Notes: a model not told the origin generated them from the sequence alone. A stretch of DNA of 43,495 nucleotides from DATHWB01 sp040905965 (GCA_040905965.1 JBBDQP010000033.1:1-43495), one strand, 5' to 3'. Positions 7,417 to 16,011 are shown, numbered from the stretch's first letter. Numbers and translations are program-made.

Positions 7417-8278
7417 CGCCGAGCATTTTCAAGATCGACCCGTCGTCGAGCGCGCTCAGATATCCCTGGAAGTCACGGGACAACACGAACTCGTCCATCC
7501 ATGACGCGAAGAGCTCGCGGTCGCGGGAGATCGCGTCCCACCTTGTGTAGAAGTGGTTGTCCCTGACTGTGTAACCCATCGAGTAGGACGGATGGGATCC
7601 ACGCGAGGCCAAGGCGATGGCGGTGATGGTCCAGGAGGGGAGGATGGCATGGTTGGGCCCGGTGGTGTCGAGGGTGTCGACGATCTCTTCCACCGTGACC
7701 ACGACGCTCTTTGCGGCCAAGGCGACCTCTCGCTGGACCCCGGTGATGCCCCAGATACCAACGTTGCCCTGGCGATCGGCTTGTTGGGCGTGGATCACGG
7801 CGACGTCGGGTTTCATCGCGGGCACGGCGGTGAGTTGTTCACCGGTGAAGGGGCACTCGATAACGGCTACACGGGTCTGGCCCGCGAGGTCGGTGCCTTG
7901 GTAACCCCTGAGAACTCCGAGCGGGAGACCAGCCGCACCGGCGGTATACCGGGCGGCCATCCCGGCGTGACTGTGCTCCTCCAACTCCAAAGGAGCGGGC
8001 CTGCCGTTCTCGACGGCGTCGCGCAACCTGTGGAGCGACCCCACGCCGGGGTTGCCGCCCCAGGAGAAGATCAGCTTGCGGGCGCATCCCATCCCGATCA
8101 TCTGGTCATAGATGACGTCTGGGGTCATCCGGACCAGTGTCAGGTCCCGCTTACCCTGGCGGATGACTTCGTGGCCGGCCGCAAAGGGGATGAGGTGGGT
8201 GAAACCCTCCATGGCCACGGTGGATCCATCTCCGACGAGGCTCTCGATTGCCTCGGAGAGCGAGGTGAACTCGGCCAA
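7409..8278 (-). CDS. pcaI: CoA-transferase alpha subunit, probable 3-oxoadipate CoA-transferase
   Basis: A 289-residue alpha subunit with the GSTVAMEGFTHLIPFAAGHE N-terminal segment, FSWGGNPGVGSLHRLRDAVE, and ADRQGNVGIWGITG, as in glutaconate-type CoA-transferases and actinobacterial PcaI. The start is a TTG at 8278, supported by GAGGAG eight bases upstream in mRNA sense; there is no ATG or GTG at a suitable distance. It is the first gene of the minus-strand operon pcaI-pcaJ-pcaR. The operator at 8336-8371 lies 57 bases upstream and is shared with the divergent pobA operon. Confidence 0.8.
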   Translation of the reverse strand: MAEFTSLSEAIESLVGDGSTVAMEGFTHLIPFAAGHEVIRQGKRDLTLVRMTPDVIYDQMIGMGCARKLIFSWGGNPGVGSLHRLRDAVENGRPAPLELEEHSHAGMAARYTAGAAGLPLGVLRGYQGTDLAGQTRVAVIECPFTGEQLTAVPAMKPDVAVIHAQQADRQGNVGIWGITGVQREVALAAKSVVVTVEEIVDTLDTTGPNHAILPSWTITAIALASRGSHPSYSMGYTVRDNHFYTRWDAISRDRELFASWMDEFVLSRDFQGYLSALDDGSILKMLGDE

Positions 8279-8335
8279 TTCAGCGGCTCCTCGGAGCGGC
8301 GATGACCGGATGGCATAGACCGGAAACGCCGCCTA

Positions 8336-8371
8336 GTTCGTATGGCGAACAATCGTGCGAACAGCGTACGA
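8336..8371. promoter_or_regulatory. Two-part IclR-type operator A (pcaIJ-pcaR / pobA-pca)
   Basis: Box 1 is GTTCGTATGGCGAAC (8336-8350) and box 2 is TCGTGCGAACAGCGTACGA (8353-8371), an imperfect inverted repeat. Box 1 resembles the known PobR/PcaU site GTTCGATAATCGCAC. The same arrangement and spacing occur at 17216-17251 and 21888-21923. Confidence 0.7.
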
Positions 8372-8405
8372 TTGCGCTATACACGTGTCAAGACAGGAAG
8401 AACCG

Positions 8406-8456
8406 ATGGCTGATAGGTTCGGCACGAGCCGCACGAAGGGTTTGAACACGGAATGA
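8406..8456 (+). CDS. 16-codon leader ORF coupled to pobA
   Basis: ATG at 8406 has a good ribosome site (AGGAAG, five bases before). The ORF of 16 codons (MADRFGTSRTKGLNTE) ends in a TGA that overlaps the pobA ATG as ATGA. pobA has no clear ribosome site of its own, so its translation may depend on ribosomes ending this leader. Whether the peptide has a function is unknown. Confidence 0.45.
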   Translation: MADRFGTSRTKGLNTE

Positions 8457-9640
8457 CCGAACTGCCCCAGCGGACTCAGGTGGCGATCATCGGCGGTGGC
8501 CCGGCGGGAAGCCTGCTTGCATACCTGCTGCATCTCGAGGGAATCGACAGCGTCGTCCTCGAGCTTCGCTCCAAGGACTACGTGCTCGGCAGGGTGCGGG
8601 CCGGCGTCATCGAGCACGGGAGCGGCGAGATCCTCAGGGATGTCGGTCTCGGTGATCGCATGGACAGGGAGGGCTTGATCCATGACGGGGTCAACCTCGC
8701 TTTCGGCGGCAAGCTGCTGCGTGTCGATTTGAAGGCCTTGGTGGGCAAACACGTCATCGTCTATGGCCAGACCCAATTGCAGAATGATCTGTACGACGCG
8801 CTCGAGAGGGAGGCGATTCCCCTCATCGACGAGGCTGAAAACACCCAGCTTCATGACATCGACACCGGCTCACCCCGGGTCACCTTCGAGCGGCATGGGG
8901 AGCGCCACGAGATCCAGTGCGATTACATCGCCGGCTGCGATGGAGTTCGCGGGGCGACTCGGGACTACGTGCCTGAAGCCAGAAGACGGGAGTTCGAGCG
9001 TCTCTACCCCTTCGTCTGGATCGGAGTGCTCTCACCCACCCCACCGGTCAGCGACGAAATCATCTACGCCAACCATCCCGACGGATTCGCCTTGTGCTCG
9101 ATGCGCAGCGAAGAACTGAGCCGCTACTACGTCCAGGGCTCCGCCGACGACACGGTCGCGGACTGGCCCGACGAGCGGTTCTGGGAGGCTCTCAAGACCC
9201 GCCTCCCCGACAGCCCGGCCGAGCGCCTCGTCACCGGCGACACCATCGAGACGATTGTGACCCCGTTACGAAGCTGGGTCATGGAACCCATGAGCCACGG
9301 GAGGCTGTACCTCGCCGGCGACGCCGCCCACATTGTCCCGCCGACGGGAGCCAAAGGTCTCAATCTGGCGATCTCGGACGTGGTCTACCTGGCAAGGGCC
9401 TTCGCCGAGGCGTACTCCTCGGGCTCCCCGGAGCGCCTCGCTGGCTACTCCGAGACCGCCCTTGCCCGGGTGTGGAAGGCGGTGCGCTTCTCCTGGTGGA
9501 TGACCCAGACGATGCACCGCTTCCCCGGGATGAGTGACGCTTTCGACGTCCGTCTCCAGCAGGCCGAACTCGACTACGTGTTCGAGTCGGAGAACGCTCG
9601 TCGCACCCTGGCTGAGAACTACGTTGGTCCCCCACTGTGA
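8453..9640 (+). CDS. pobA: 4-hydroxybenzoate 3-monooxygenase
   Basis: A 395-residue flavoprotein that hydroxylates 4-hydroxybenzoate to protocatechuate with NAD(P)H and O2. It shows the full PobA pattern: FAD-binding GGGPAG near residue 15, YVLGRVRAGVIEHG, the DYIAGCDGVRG segment, YANHPDGFALCS, and the second FAD motif LAGDAAHIVPPTGAKGLNLA. The C-terminal FSWWMTQTMHRFP and AENYVG segments are also typical. Length equals the family norm. It is the first gene of pobA-pcaCHGBD, preceded by a leader ORF that overlaps its start and by operator A. Confidence 0.97.
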   Translation: MTELPQRTQVAIIGGGPAGSLLAYLLHLEGIDSVVLELRSKDYVLGRVRAGVIEHGSGEILRDVGLGDRMDREGLIHDGVNLAFGGKLLRVDLKALVGKHVIVYGQTQLQNDLYDALEREAIPLIDEAENTQLHDIDTGSPRVTFERHGERHEIQCDYIAGCDGVRGATRDYVPEARRREFERLYPFVWIGVLSPTPPVSDEIIYANHPDGFALCSMRSEELSRYYVQGSADDTVADWPDERFWEALKTRLPDSPAERLVTGDTIETIVTPLRSWVMEPMSHGRLYLAGDAAHIVPPTGAKGLNLAISDVVYLARAFAEAYSSGSPERLAGYSETALARVWKAVRFSWWMTQTMHRFPGMSDAFDVRLQQAELDYVFESENARRTLAENYVGPPL

Positions 9641-9655
9641 AGAGGTGTGAGTGTC

Positions 9656-10024
9656 ATGGGATCCCATGAAGAGGGAATGGAGGTTCGCCGCAAGGTGCTC
9701 GGCGTCGAGCACGTCGAGAATGCAACGTTGGCCATGGGCGAGCTCGACCGCGATTTCCAACGCTGGATAACCGAGAACGTGTGGGGTGACCTCTGGACAC
9801 GCCCCGGGATCGATCTCCATGACCGGAGCCTGGTGACCATTGCCATACTCGGAGCGCTCAATCACGAGGAGCTCGAACTGCACTTGCGCGCTGCCCGCAA
9901 CACCGGCGTGAGCACCGAGGAGATCACCGAGGTCCTGTTGCACGTCGCCGTCTACGCCGGAGTACCGGCGGCCAACCGGGCTTTCAAGGTGGCAAAATCG
10001 ATCTACGAGGAAGGCGAGACATGA
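9656..10024 (+). CDS. pcaC: 4-carboxymuconolactone decarboxylase
   Basis: A 122-residue CMD-family protein that decarboxylates 4-carboxymuconolactone to 3-oxoadipate enol-lactone. Features are GMEVRRKVLG near the N-terminus, ENVWGDLWTRPGIDLHDRSL, the LHLRAARNTGVSTEEI helix and the C-terminal YAGVPAANRAFK. I chose the ATG at 9656, which has AGAGG ten bases before and gives the usual family start; a GTG at 9647 is an alternative. It ends in ATGA overlap with pcaH. It is a single-domain PcaC, not the PcaL fusion common in some actinobacteria, because pcaD is a separate gene further on. Confidence 0.95.
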   Translation: MGSHEEGMEVRRKVLGVEHVENATLAMGELDRDFQRWITENVWGDLWTRPGIDLHDRSLVTIAILGALNHEELELHLRAARNTGVSTEEITEVLLHVAVYAGVPAANRAFKVAKSIYEEGET

Positions 10025-10740
10025 CCGAGCCGATCGTCAGGCACTACGGGCCCAGGGCATACCCCGATCACCCCCCGTTCCGCTATCCCGAATACAAGTC
10101 CACGATCAAGCGGAGTCCTGATCACGACTTGCTGAGCATCATCGCGACCCTTTCAGAGACCACCGGGCCCGGGCCGGTTTGGGCCGAGATAACCGAGGAG
10201 GACGCCGACCTCACCACCAACGCCGGCACCGGAAGCCCCGCCATCGGCGAGCGCATCATCGTCACCGGCCATGTGCTCGACGAGCACGGCAATGGCGTCC
10301 CGGACACCATCCTCGAAATCTGGCAGTCGAATTCTGCTGGCCGGTACGCCCACTGGCGAGAGTCCAACAACAACGCACCCCTCGATCCCAACTTCATCGG
10401 CGTCGGCCAGTGCCGCACCGACGCCGAAGGGGGATACAAATTCACTTCCATCCGCCCGGGTCCGTACCCCTGGGGCAACAATCCCAACGCCTGGAGACCG
10501 TCCCATATCCACTTCTCCGTGCTCGGGCCGGCGCTCGGGACGCGGCTCGTGACGCAGATGTACTTCGAGGGAGACCCGTTGCTTCGGCTCGACTCCATCT
10601 ACAACTCGGCCCCAGAGCACTCCAGAGAGCGAATGGTCGCCGACTACGACCACGATGTCACCGTCGAGGGATGGGCGACCGGCTGGCGCTGGAACATCGT
10701 CATCCGGGGTGAGGAGAGCATGCTCGAGGAGGCGGAGTGA
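10021..10740 (+). CDS. pcaH: Protocatechuate 3,4-dioxygenase beta subunit
   Basis: A 239-residue intradiol dioxygenase subunit that carries the iron and cleaves protocatechuate to 3-carboxy-cis,cis-muconate. The ligands expected from the family are visible: Tyr in AGRYAH, Tyr in GPYPWG, and the two His in RPSHIHFSV. The N-terminal PEYKSTIKRSP segment and the dioxygenase core (VTGHVLDEHGNGVPDTILEI) fit PcaH. It overlaps pcaC by ATGA and pcaG by GTGA, so the subunits are cotranslated. Confidence 0.97.
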   Translation: MTEPIVRHYGPRAYPDHPPFRYPEYKSTIKRSPDHDLLSIIATLSETTGPGPVWAEITEEDADLTTNAGTGSPAIGERIIVTGHVLDEHGNGVPDTILEIWQSNSAGRYAHWRESNNNAPLDPNFIGVGQCRTDAEGGYKFTSIRPGPYPWGNNPNAWRPSHIHFSVLGPALGTRLVTQMYFEGDPLLRLDSIYNSAPEHSRERMVADYDHDVTVEGWATGWRWNIVIRGEESMLEEAE

Positions 10741-11318
10741 GCACCAAGCTGGGACAGACCCCCTCACAGACGCTCGGCCCCTTCTTCGCGATGCGTATCG
10801 CCACGGGGGGAGAGAACATCCTGCCGGTGCCGGACGGCGCCGAGCGGGTCGTCATCAGCGGCCGGATCTTCGACGGCGACGGCATCCACGTCGAGGACGC
10901 TCTCGTCGAGACCTGGCAGGCGAATCCGGCGGGCCGCTACCGGCACCCGGACGACATCAGCGACCGATCCCTCGACGAGGACTTCACGGGGTTCGCGCGG
11001 GCGAAGACCGAGTTCGAAACCGGCGTCTACCGCGTAGAGACCGTCAAGCCAGGGCGCGTCCCCGATCCGGAAGGCGAGCCCCAATCGCCCCACATCTCGA
11101 TGATCATCCAGGCGCGAGGCATGCTGAACCCGCTGTTCACCCGTCTCTACTTCTCCGACGAACCCGACGCCAACGACCACGACATGGTCTTGGCGTCGGT
11201 GCCCGCCGAGCGACGCTCCACCCTGATCGCCCAGCTGGTATCGGGGTCGGACCCCAAGGAGTACCGGTTCGACGTCAGGCTGCAGGGCGACGGTGAGACG
11301 GTCTTCTTCGATGTCTGA
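10737..11318 (+). CDS. pcaG: Protocatechuate 3,4-dioxygenase alpha subunit
   Basis: A 193-residue alpha subunit starting at GTG 10737, overlapped by the pcaH stop. The N-terminal LGQTPSQTLGPFFAM is the family signature. The core VISGRIFDGDGIHVEDALVE parallels PcaH, but iron ligands are not all kept, as is usual for PcaG. The QSPHISMIIQARGML and LYFSDE segments lie near the interface with PcaH. It forms the functional dioxygenase only with PcaH. Confidence 0.96.
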   Translation: MSTKLGQTPSQTLGPFFAMRIATGGENILPVPDGAERVVISGRIFDGDGIHVEDALVETWQANPAGRYRHPDDISDRSLDEDFTGFARAKTEFETGVYRVETVKPGRVPDPEGEPQSPHISMIIQARGMLNPLFTRLYFSDEPDANDHDMVLASVPAERRSTLIAQLVSGSDPKEYRFDVRLQGDGETVFFDV

Positions 11319-11324
11319 CCTCGG

Positions 11325-12482
11325 GTGATTGCAGTGTCCCCTGACATGTCCACCCTCGGGCTGAGCACACCGGCCATGGACGAGGTGTTCTCCCCGGAGT
11401 CGCTGGTAACGGCGATGCTGGAGTTCGAATCCGCGCTGGCGAAGGCGCTGGCCGATACGGGCATTGCTCCCCGGGAGCGGGCCGAGGCGGTGGTGGCCGC
11501 ATGCTCGGAGCCGATCTCGAATCCCCGTCAGATCCTGGGTACGACGTGGGAGTCCGGCTCGCCGGTGATCGCTCTCGTCGAGCTGATCGAACAGCGGCTG
11601 GACGATGAGGAGGACGCCCGGTGGGTCCATTTCGGAGCGACGAGTCAAGACGTCATCGATACCGCCCACATGCTGCTCGCCCGCCGGGGCCTGGCCCTCC
11701 TCGAGGTTTCAGTCGCTCGTACAGCGAGCCTCATCAGGGTTGCGATCGAGAGCCACAGGCATCAACCCCAGATCGGGCGGACCTTCCTTCAGCACGCGAT
11801 GCCCACCCTCTTCTCGATGAGGGCCGCCTCCTGGTTGGACTCGCTGCTCCACCATCTCACCGCAATGAGGTCCGCCCGCTCCGCCCTCGCTGTGCAGCTG
11901 GGCGGCCCGGTGGGGAATCTCCGCGCGTATGGCGCTCGGGGACTCGATGTCTCGGCCGCCCTGGCCGACCTCCTGGACTTGGAGGCCCCTGGACTCCCGT
12001 GGCACACCGATCGCTCCAGGGTCTGGGAATTGGTCGGGGCCGTGGAACGGCCGGTGGCCTCAGTCGCCAAGATCGCCACCGACATTGCCCTACTCGCCCA
12101 AACCGACACTGGGGAGATCTCGGCCCGGCCTGGAGGATCTTCGAGCATGGCGCACAAGCGCAACCCGATCGATGCGATACGAGCGCTGGCCGCGGCCGAC
12201 ATAGCCGCGGGCGCCGCGAGGATGATCGTCGGGGCACGGCCTCATGAGCTGGATCGCGGCCTCGGCTCCTGGCACGTCGAATGGGTGGCACTTCCCCTCC
12301 TGTTCCGCTCTGCGGCGGCAGCCTTCGAGGCAGCAGAGACCATCTTCGAAACCATCGAGATCGACACCGCGGCGATGGCTGCGAGAGCCAGCGCGGCCGA
12401 CAGCGACACCACAAACGAGCTCGACACCCGGTTGATCGATCGGGTGCTCGACGAGAGCAAGCAAGTACTGGAGGAAAGGTGA
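11325..12482 (+). CDS. pcaB: 3-carboxy-cis,cis-muconate cycloisomerase
   Basis: A fumarase/aspartase-superfamily protein of up to 385 residues that lactonises 3-carboxymuconate to 4-carboxymuconolactone. The superfamily signature GSSSMAHKRNPID is present, as are HFGATSQDVIDTA and GRTFLQHAMPT. The start is uncertain: GTG 11325, GTG 11334 and ATG 11346 are all possible and none has a strong ribosome site. The end overlaps pcaD by GTGA. It lies in the normal place between pcaG and pcaD. Confidence 0.93.
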   Translation: MIAVSPDMSTLGLSTPAMDEVFSPESLVTAMLEFESALAKALADTGIAPRERAEAVVAACSEPISNPRQILGTTWESGSPVIALVELIEQRLDDEEDARWVHFGATSQDVIDTAHMLLARRGLALLEVSVARTASLIRVAIESHRHQPQIGRTFLQHAMPTLFSMRAASWLDSLLHHLTAMRSARSALAVQLGGPVGNLRAYGARGLDVSAALADLLDLEAPGLPWHTDRSRVWELVGAVERPVASVAKIATDIALLAQTDTGEISARPGGSSSMAHKRNPIDAIRALAAADIAAGAARMIVGARPHELDRGLGSWHVEWVALPLLFRSAAAAFEAAETIFETIEIDTAAMAARASAADSDTTNELDTRLIDRVLDESKQVLEER

Positions 12483-13261
12483 GCAACATCGAAGGACGGA
12501 CCGGCAAAATCTCGTGGGAGGTGTCGGGCGGCGCCGACAGCCGCGGGCTGCTGATGATCCACTCGCTGGGAACCGACCAGAGGATGTGGGCCGATCAGGT
12601 CCCGGTCCTCTCCGACCTCCGCCAGGTGGTGACGTTCGACCTACCCGGCCACGGCACGTCAAGAGCGCGCTCGGGTGAGTACTCCATCGATGACCTGGGC
12701 AACGACGCGCTCGCCGTGGCCGACGCAGCGGGCCTGGGCGAATTCGATCTCTGTGGCATCTCTCTCGGTGGCGTCATTGCCCTCTGGATCGCAGTCAACC
12801 ATCCCGGCCGGCTGGGACGTCTGATCGCATGCAACACCTCGTCCAAGGTGGGGTCGGCGGAGCTGTGGGCCCAGCGGATCGACGCCGTCGAGGAGGGAGG
12901 GATGTCCGGCATTCGTGAGGCGGTGGTACCCCGTTTCGTGACAGCCGACCTGGGAGACCGCCGTCCAGAAGCCATGGAGCTGGTTTGGGAGATGTTCGAC
13001 TCGGTCGACCCAGTTGGCTACATCGGATGTTGTGCGGCGTTACGAGATGCCGATCTCACGGCCTCCTTGGGCGACGTCGATGCGCCGACGCTGCTCATCG
13101 GAGGCACCGAGGATGTGGCGACACCTCCACAGACCATGGAGAAGCTGGCCGATGGCATACCCCACGGCCGGCTCCACCTGATCGAAGGGGCGGCGCATCT
13201 ATCCAACATCGACCGGCCGGGGGCCTTTAACGACGTAGTGGAACAAGCCCTCCGGGCCTAG
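12479..13261 (+). CDS. pcaD: 3-oxoadipate enol-lactonase
   Basis: A 260-residue alpha/beta hydrolase that opens the enol-lactone to 3-oxoadipate. The nucleophile is in CGISLGG, the acid in GGTEDVATPP and the His in GAAHLSNIDRP. HSLGTDQRMW after the first strand is typical of PcaD. The GTG at 12479 overlaps the pcaB stop and has GGAGG just before; the longer open frame upstream is a shadow in pcaB. The stop overlaps that of the convergent SDR gene through a shared CTAG. Confidence 0.93.
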   Translation: MSNIEGRTGKISWEVSGGADSRGLLMIHSLGTDQRMWADQVPVLSDLRQVVTFDLPGHGTSRARSGEYSIDDLGNDALAVADAAGLGEFDLCGISLGGVIALWIAVNHPGRLGRLIACNTSSKVGSAELWAQRIDAVEEGGMSGIREAVVPRFVTADLGDRRPEAMELVWEMFDSVDPVGYIGCCAALRDADLTASLGDVDAPTLLIGGTEDVATPPQTMEKLADGIPHGRLHLIEGAAHLSNIDRPGAFNDVVEQALRA

Positions 13262-14037
13262 AGCAGGTCGTACCGCTTCAGGGCGAGATGGGCCCCCATA
13301 CCCCCGTCCGGAGCAAGGTTGGAGGCCCAGAACCAGCCAGACTCGTCCGAGAGCAAGAAGGCCACCGCGGGCGCCACGTCCGACGGTTGGCCGAATCGCT
13401 CCAGGTTGCGCACACTCTCCTGAGCCCTCGGTCCTAGCGTCTCGAGGAAGTCGTCGAGGATCGGCGTCTCGACCGGTCCGGGGCTGACCGTGTTCATCCG
13501 GATTCCTCGGTCTCGCCATGTCCATCGCTCGATCATCGTCCAGACGATCACCGCTTCTTTGGAGAGGAAATAGCTGCGCGCCCCACTGTGGAGGTCGTGC
13601 CGGTTGACCAGGTCGCCGACCGATCCCCAATCCGAGTCGAGTAGTTCCCTCACTTGACCGATGTGATCTCGCCAGCCGTTGCCGGCCATGGAGGCCAGAT
13701 TCACGATTGAGCCACCGCGAGCGAGCTTTGGAGCAAGGCCAAGGGTCAGGTGCCGCAAAGCCAAGAAGTTGACCTTGAGCACCAGCTCGCCAGGAGCGCT
13801 GGGCGCCACTCCGGCGATGTTGCAGACCCCGTGCAGGCCATCGGGAAGCTCGTCGATGAGGTCGTCGATCGATGCCGGGTTGGAGAGATCGGCCTGAAAG
13901 GCGGTGTCGAGGCCGGGCATCGGATTCCGGTCGACCCCGATCACCGTCGCTCCCCTGCGGGTCAGTTCGGCTGCGGTGCCTGCGCCGATCCCGGAGGCTG
14001 CGCCGGTGACGACGACGGTCTTGCCATCAAGCCGCAT
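13258..14037 (-). CDS. Short-chain dehydrogenase, CalA-like (coniferyl/aryl-alcohol dehydrogenase candidate)
   Basis: A 259-residue classical SDR. The cofactor motif is TGAASGIGAG at about residue 12, with GVDRN at the end of strand 2 suggesting NAD preference. Catalytic residues are Ser in VNLASMAG and Tyr/Lys in SYFLSKEA. The overall pattern (ATVIGVDRN, ADLSNPASIDDLI) resembles 3-alpha-hydroxysteroid dehydrogenase/coniferyl-alcohol dehydrogenase CalA as I recall it. It is two bases downstream of dctM, in the TRAP operon. A role in oxidising a lignin-derived alcohol imported by the transporter is inference. Confidence 0.7.
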   Translation of the reverse strand: MRLDGKTVVVTGAASGIGAGTAAELTRRGATVIGVDRNPMPGLDTAFQADLSNPASIDDLIDELPDGLHGVCNIAGVAPSAPGELVLKVNFLALRHLTLGLAPKLARGGSIVNLASMAGNGWRDHIGQVRELLDSDWGSVGDLVNRHDLHSGARSYFLSKEAVIVWTMIERWTWRDRGIRMNTVSPGPVETPILDDFLETLGPRAQESVRNLERFGQPSDVAPAVAFLLSDESGWFWASNLAPDGGMGAHLALKRYDLL

Positions 14038-14039
14038 GG

Positions 14040-15344
14040 CTAGCCGGTGGTCATGAGGTTGGGTAGCCAGGTGACCAGATCGGGCCAGAAGATGACCAGC
14101 ATGATGGCCACCGCCAGCGCTCCCACGAAGGGGAAGATGCTTCGGTAGATCTCTCCCAGCGGAATCTTGGTCACCCCGGCCACCACGAAACACAGAAGGC
14201 CCACCGGGGGCATGAGCAGGCCGGTGAGCAGCATCATGATGGTGAGGACACCGAACCAGACACCGCTGTAGCCCAGCGCAATGATCACCGGGTACATGAT
14301 GGGCGTCATGATGACCAGGATGGCGATCTCGTCCATCAGCGCACCGAGGATGAAGTAGACCACGAAGATCAAGGTGACGATGATCCACGGTGCGATTTCC
14401 AACGCATCGATCCACTCGCCCAGGCCGATCGGGATCCGGGAGACGGAAAGAAAGAAGCCGAAGAACTGGCCGCCGATGACCAGCATGAAGATGAAGGCAG
14501 TAGTGCGGATGGTTCGGCTCACCGCGGCCTTGAAGCCATCCCAGGTCATCCTGCGGGTCAGCAGCGCATAGGCGAGCGACAGGAAGGCGCCCGCTGCTCC
14601 GGCCTCGGTGGGGGTGAAGATCCCGAAATAGATGCCCCCCATGCTGATGCCGAAGATGACCGGCACCGCCCAGACCAGCTTGGTGGCGTCCCAACGGCTG
14701 AGCCCAGGAGCCTCGGCGGGACGAGGGGCGTAGTGGGGGCGGGCCCTGACCACGAGGTAGGCGGTGATCATCAGGAGCACGGTGCAGAGGATCCCGGGGA
14801 TGATGCCCCCGATGAGGACCTGGCCGATCGGCTCCTCGGTCAACACCCCGTAGAGAACCAAGATTGCGCTGGGTGGGATGAGGATGCCGAGCGTGCCCCC
14901 GGTGGCGGCGGTCGCGGCAGCAAAGCCCCTGTCGTAGTCGAATCGGGTCATCTCTGGCACCGCGACCACCGACATCGTGGTGGCCGAAGCGACCGCCGAG
15001 CCGCTCACGGCGCCGAACAAGGCCGACGCTCCGATGGTGGCGATCCCCAGACCACCGCGAATGCGCCAGAAGAAGGCGTCGATCGCCTTGTACACATCTT
15101 GACCGAGGGCCGACGCTGCCAGGATCAGCCCCATGAAGATGAACAGCGGAATGACCGAGAGGCTGTAGAGCGAGGCCGCGAAGAAGGCGTCGGAGCCCAA
15201 TCTCGTCAACGCCGCCTTCCAGTTGATGATCACGGAGAAGCCGGCGATCCCGACGCCGATCATCGCTATCGCCACGGGGACCCTGAGAAAGAGCAGGACG
15301 ACCATGGCAACGATACCGATGACTCCGACGACCTCCGGGCTCAT
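14040..15344 (-). CDS. dctM: TRAP transporter large permease DctM
   Basis: A 434-residue integral membrane protein with about a dozen hydrophobic helices. TRAP-M features are PLFIFMGLILAASALGQDVY, the GAVSGSAVASATTMSVVAVP segment, GGTLGILIPPSAILVLYG and PIMYPVIIALGYSGVWFG. It would form the cation-driven translocation channel with DctQ. I chose ATG 15344, which overlaps the dctQ stop by ATGA; the longer frame upstream is a shadow in dctQ. The gene order dctP-dctQ-dctM-SDR on the minus strand indicates one transcript from operator B. Confidence 0.95.
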   Translation of the reverse strand: MSPEVVGVIGIVAMVVLLFLRVPVAIAMIGVGIAGFSVIINWKAALTRLGSDAFFAASLYSLSVIPLFIFMGLILAASALGQDVYKAIDAFFWRIRGGLGIATIGASALFGAVSGSAVASATTMSVVAVPEMTRFDYDRGFAAATAATGGTLGILIPPSAILVLYGVLTEEPIGQVLIGGIIPGILCTVLLMITAYLVVRARPHYAPRPAEAPGLSRWDATKLVWAVPVIFGISMGGIYFGIFTPTEAGAAGAFLSLAYALLTRRMTWDGFKAAVSRTIRTTAFIFMLVIGGQFFGFFLSVSRIPIGLGEWIDALEIAPWIIVTLIFVVYFILGALMDEIAILVIMTPIMYPVIIALGYSGVWFGVLTIMMLLTGLLMPPVGLLCFVVAGVTKIPLGEIYRSIFPFVGALAVAIMLVIFWPDLVTWLPNLMTTG

Positions 15345-15826
15345 ATTTCGATGCCCCCTGCCGCGCCGGTGACGTCCTTGGCCTCGGTGGGCTCGCCGAG
15401 AAGGCGAAGGATCAGCTTCATGACCGTCGCCGCAACGTATCCGAGAGTTCCCAGCGATCCGATCATCACGAACGGCCACAGCGGCCAGTCGAGGACCGGG
15501 GTCTCGGCCCCCGAGGCCAAGTTCCGGACCGCGAAGTGATAGAGCTGCCAAGAAAGAAGGGTCAGGACCGCGATTCCGAACAGGTCAGCGAAGATGTCGA
15601 GGACCAACTTCAGTCTCTTCCCGAGCTGTTCGTAGACCAGGTCGATGGTGATGTGGTCGCCCATGTCCTCGGAATGGGCGACCGCAAGAAAGACGATGAC
15701 CACCAGAGCCATCGAGGTGAGCTCGATGGTGCCCGACATCGGGCGGTTGAACGTGCTTCGTCCGGTGATGTCGGTGATGGTGAGGCCCAGGACGGCCAGC
15801 AGGGTGGCACCGGAGACCCAATGCAT
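15341..15826 (-). CDS. dctQ: TRAP transporter small permease DctQ
   Basis: A small four-helix TRAP membrane subunit, 161 residues from ATG 15826. It has NRPMSGTIELTSMALVVIVF and GDHITIDLVYEQL, which are typical of DctQ. The ATG has no ribosome site and falls within a typical N-terminal segment (RRFNKIMHWVSG). The frame stays open upstream to a TGA, and a perfect AAGGAGG at 15929-15935 precedes a CTG at 15922 by six bases, so the true start may be that CTG (193 residues). It ends in ATGA overlap with dctM. Confidence 0.9.
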   Translation of the reverse strand: MHWVSGATLLAVLGLTITDITGRSTFNRPMSGTIELTSMALVVIVFLAVAHSEDMGDHITIDLVYEQLGKRLKLVLDIFADLFGIAVLTLLSWQLYHFAVRNLASGAETPVLDWPLWPFVMIGSLGTLGYVAATVMKLILRLLGEPTEAKDVTGAAGGIEI

Positions 15827-15966
15827 GATCTTGTTGAAGCGGCGAACCCTTGCGATCCACCGAACGACCCTGCGCCGGCTGGTAGTGAGGCCCGGTGCGT
15901 CCTCAGTTCGCTCTGTTCCCAGGCTGGCCCTCCTTCACCAGGCCGGAACCGTAATGCCCCGGCAGA

Positions 15967-16008
15967 TCGTTGGTGGGGATCGCCTCTGACGGCGATCCCC
16001 ACCAACGA
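15967..16008 (-). promoter_or_regulatory. 18-bp perfect hairpin between dctP and dctQ
   Basis: Arms TCGTTGGTGGGGATCGCC (15967-15984) and its exact complement (15991-16008) with a six-base loop, starting four bases after the dctP stop. There is no T-run. It probably stabilises the 3' end of dctP mRNA or partly terminates, so that more binding protein than permease is made, which is common in transporter operons. Confidence 0.7.
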
Positions 16009-16011
16009 GCC

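Noticed and set aside
12281..12478. Upstream extension of the pcaD frame
   Set aside because: It overlaps the end of pcaB; the GTG at 12479 with its ribosome site gives the right PcaD N-terminus.
14041..14694. Upstream extension of the SDR frame on the minus strand
   Set aside because: It overlaps dctM in another frame and has the His/Arg/Pro-rich composition of a shadow frame; the SDR fold begins at 14037.
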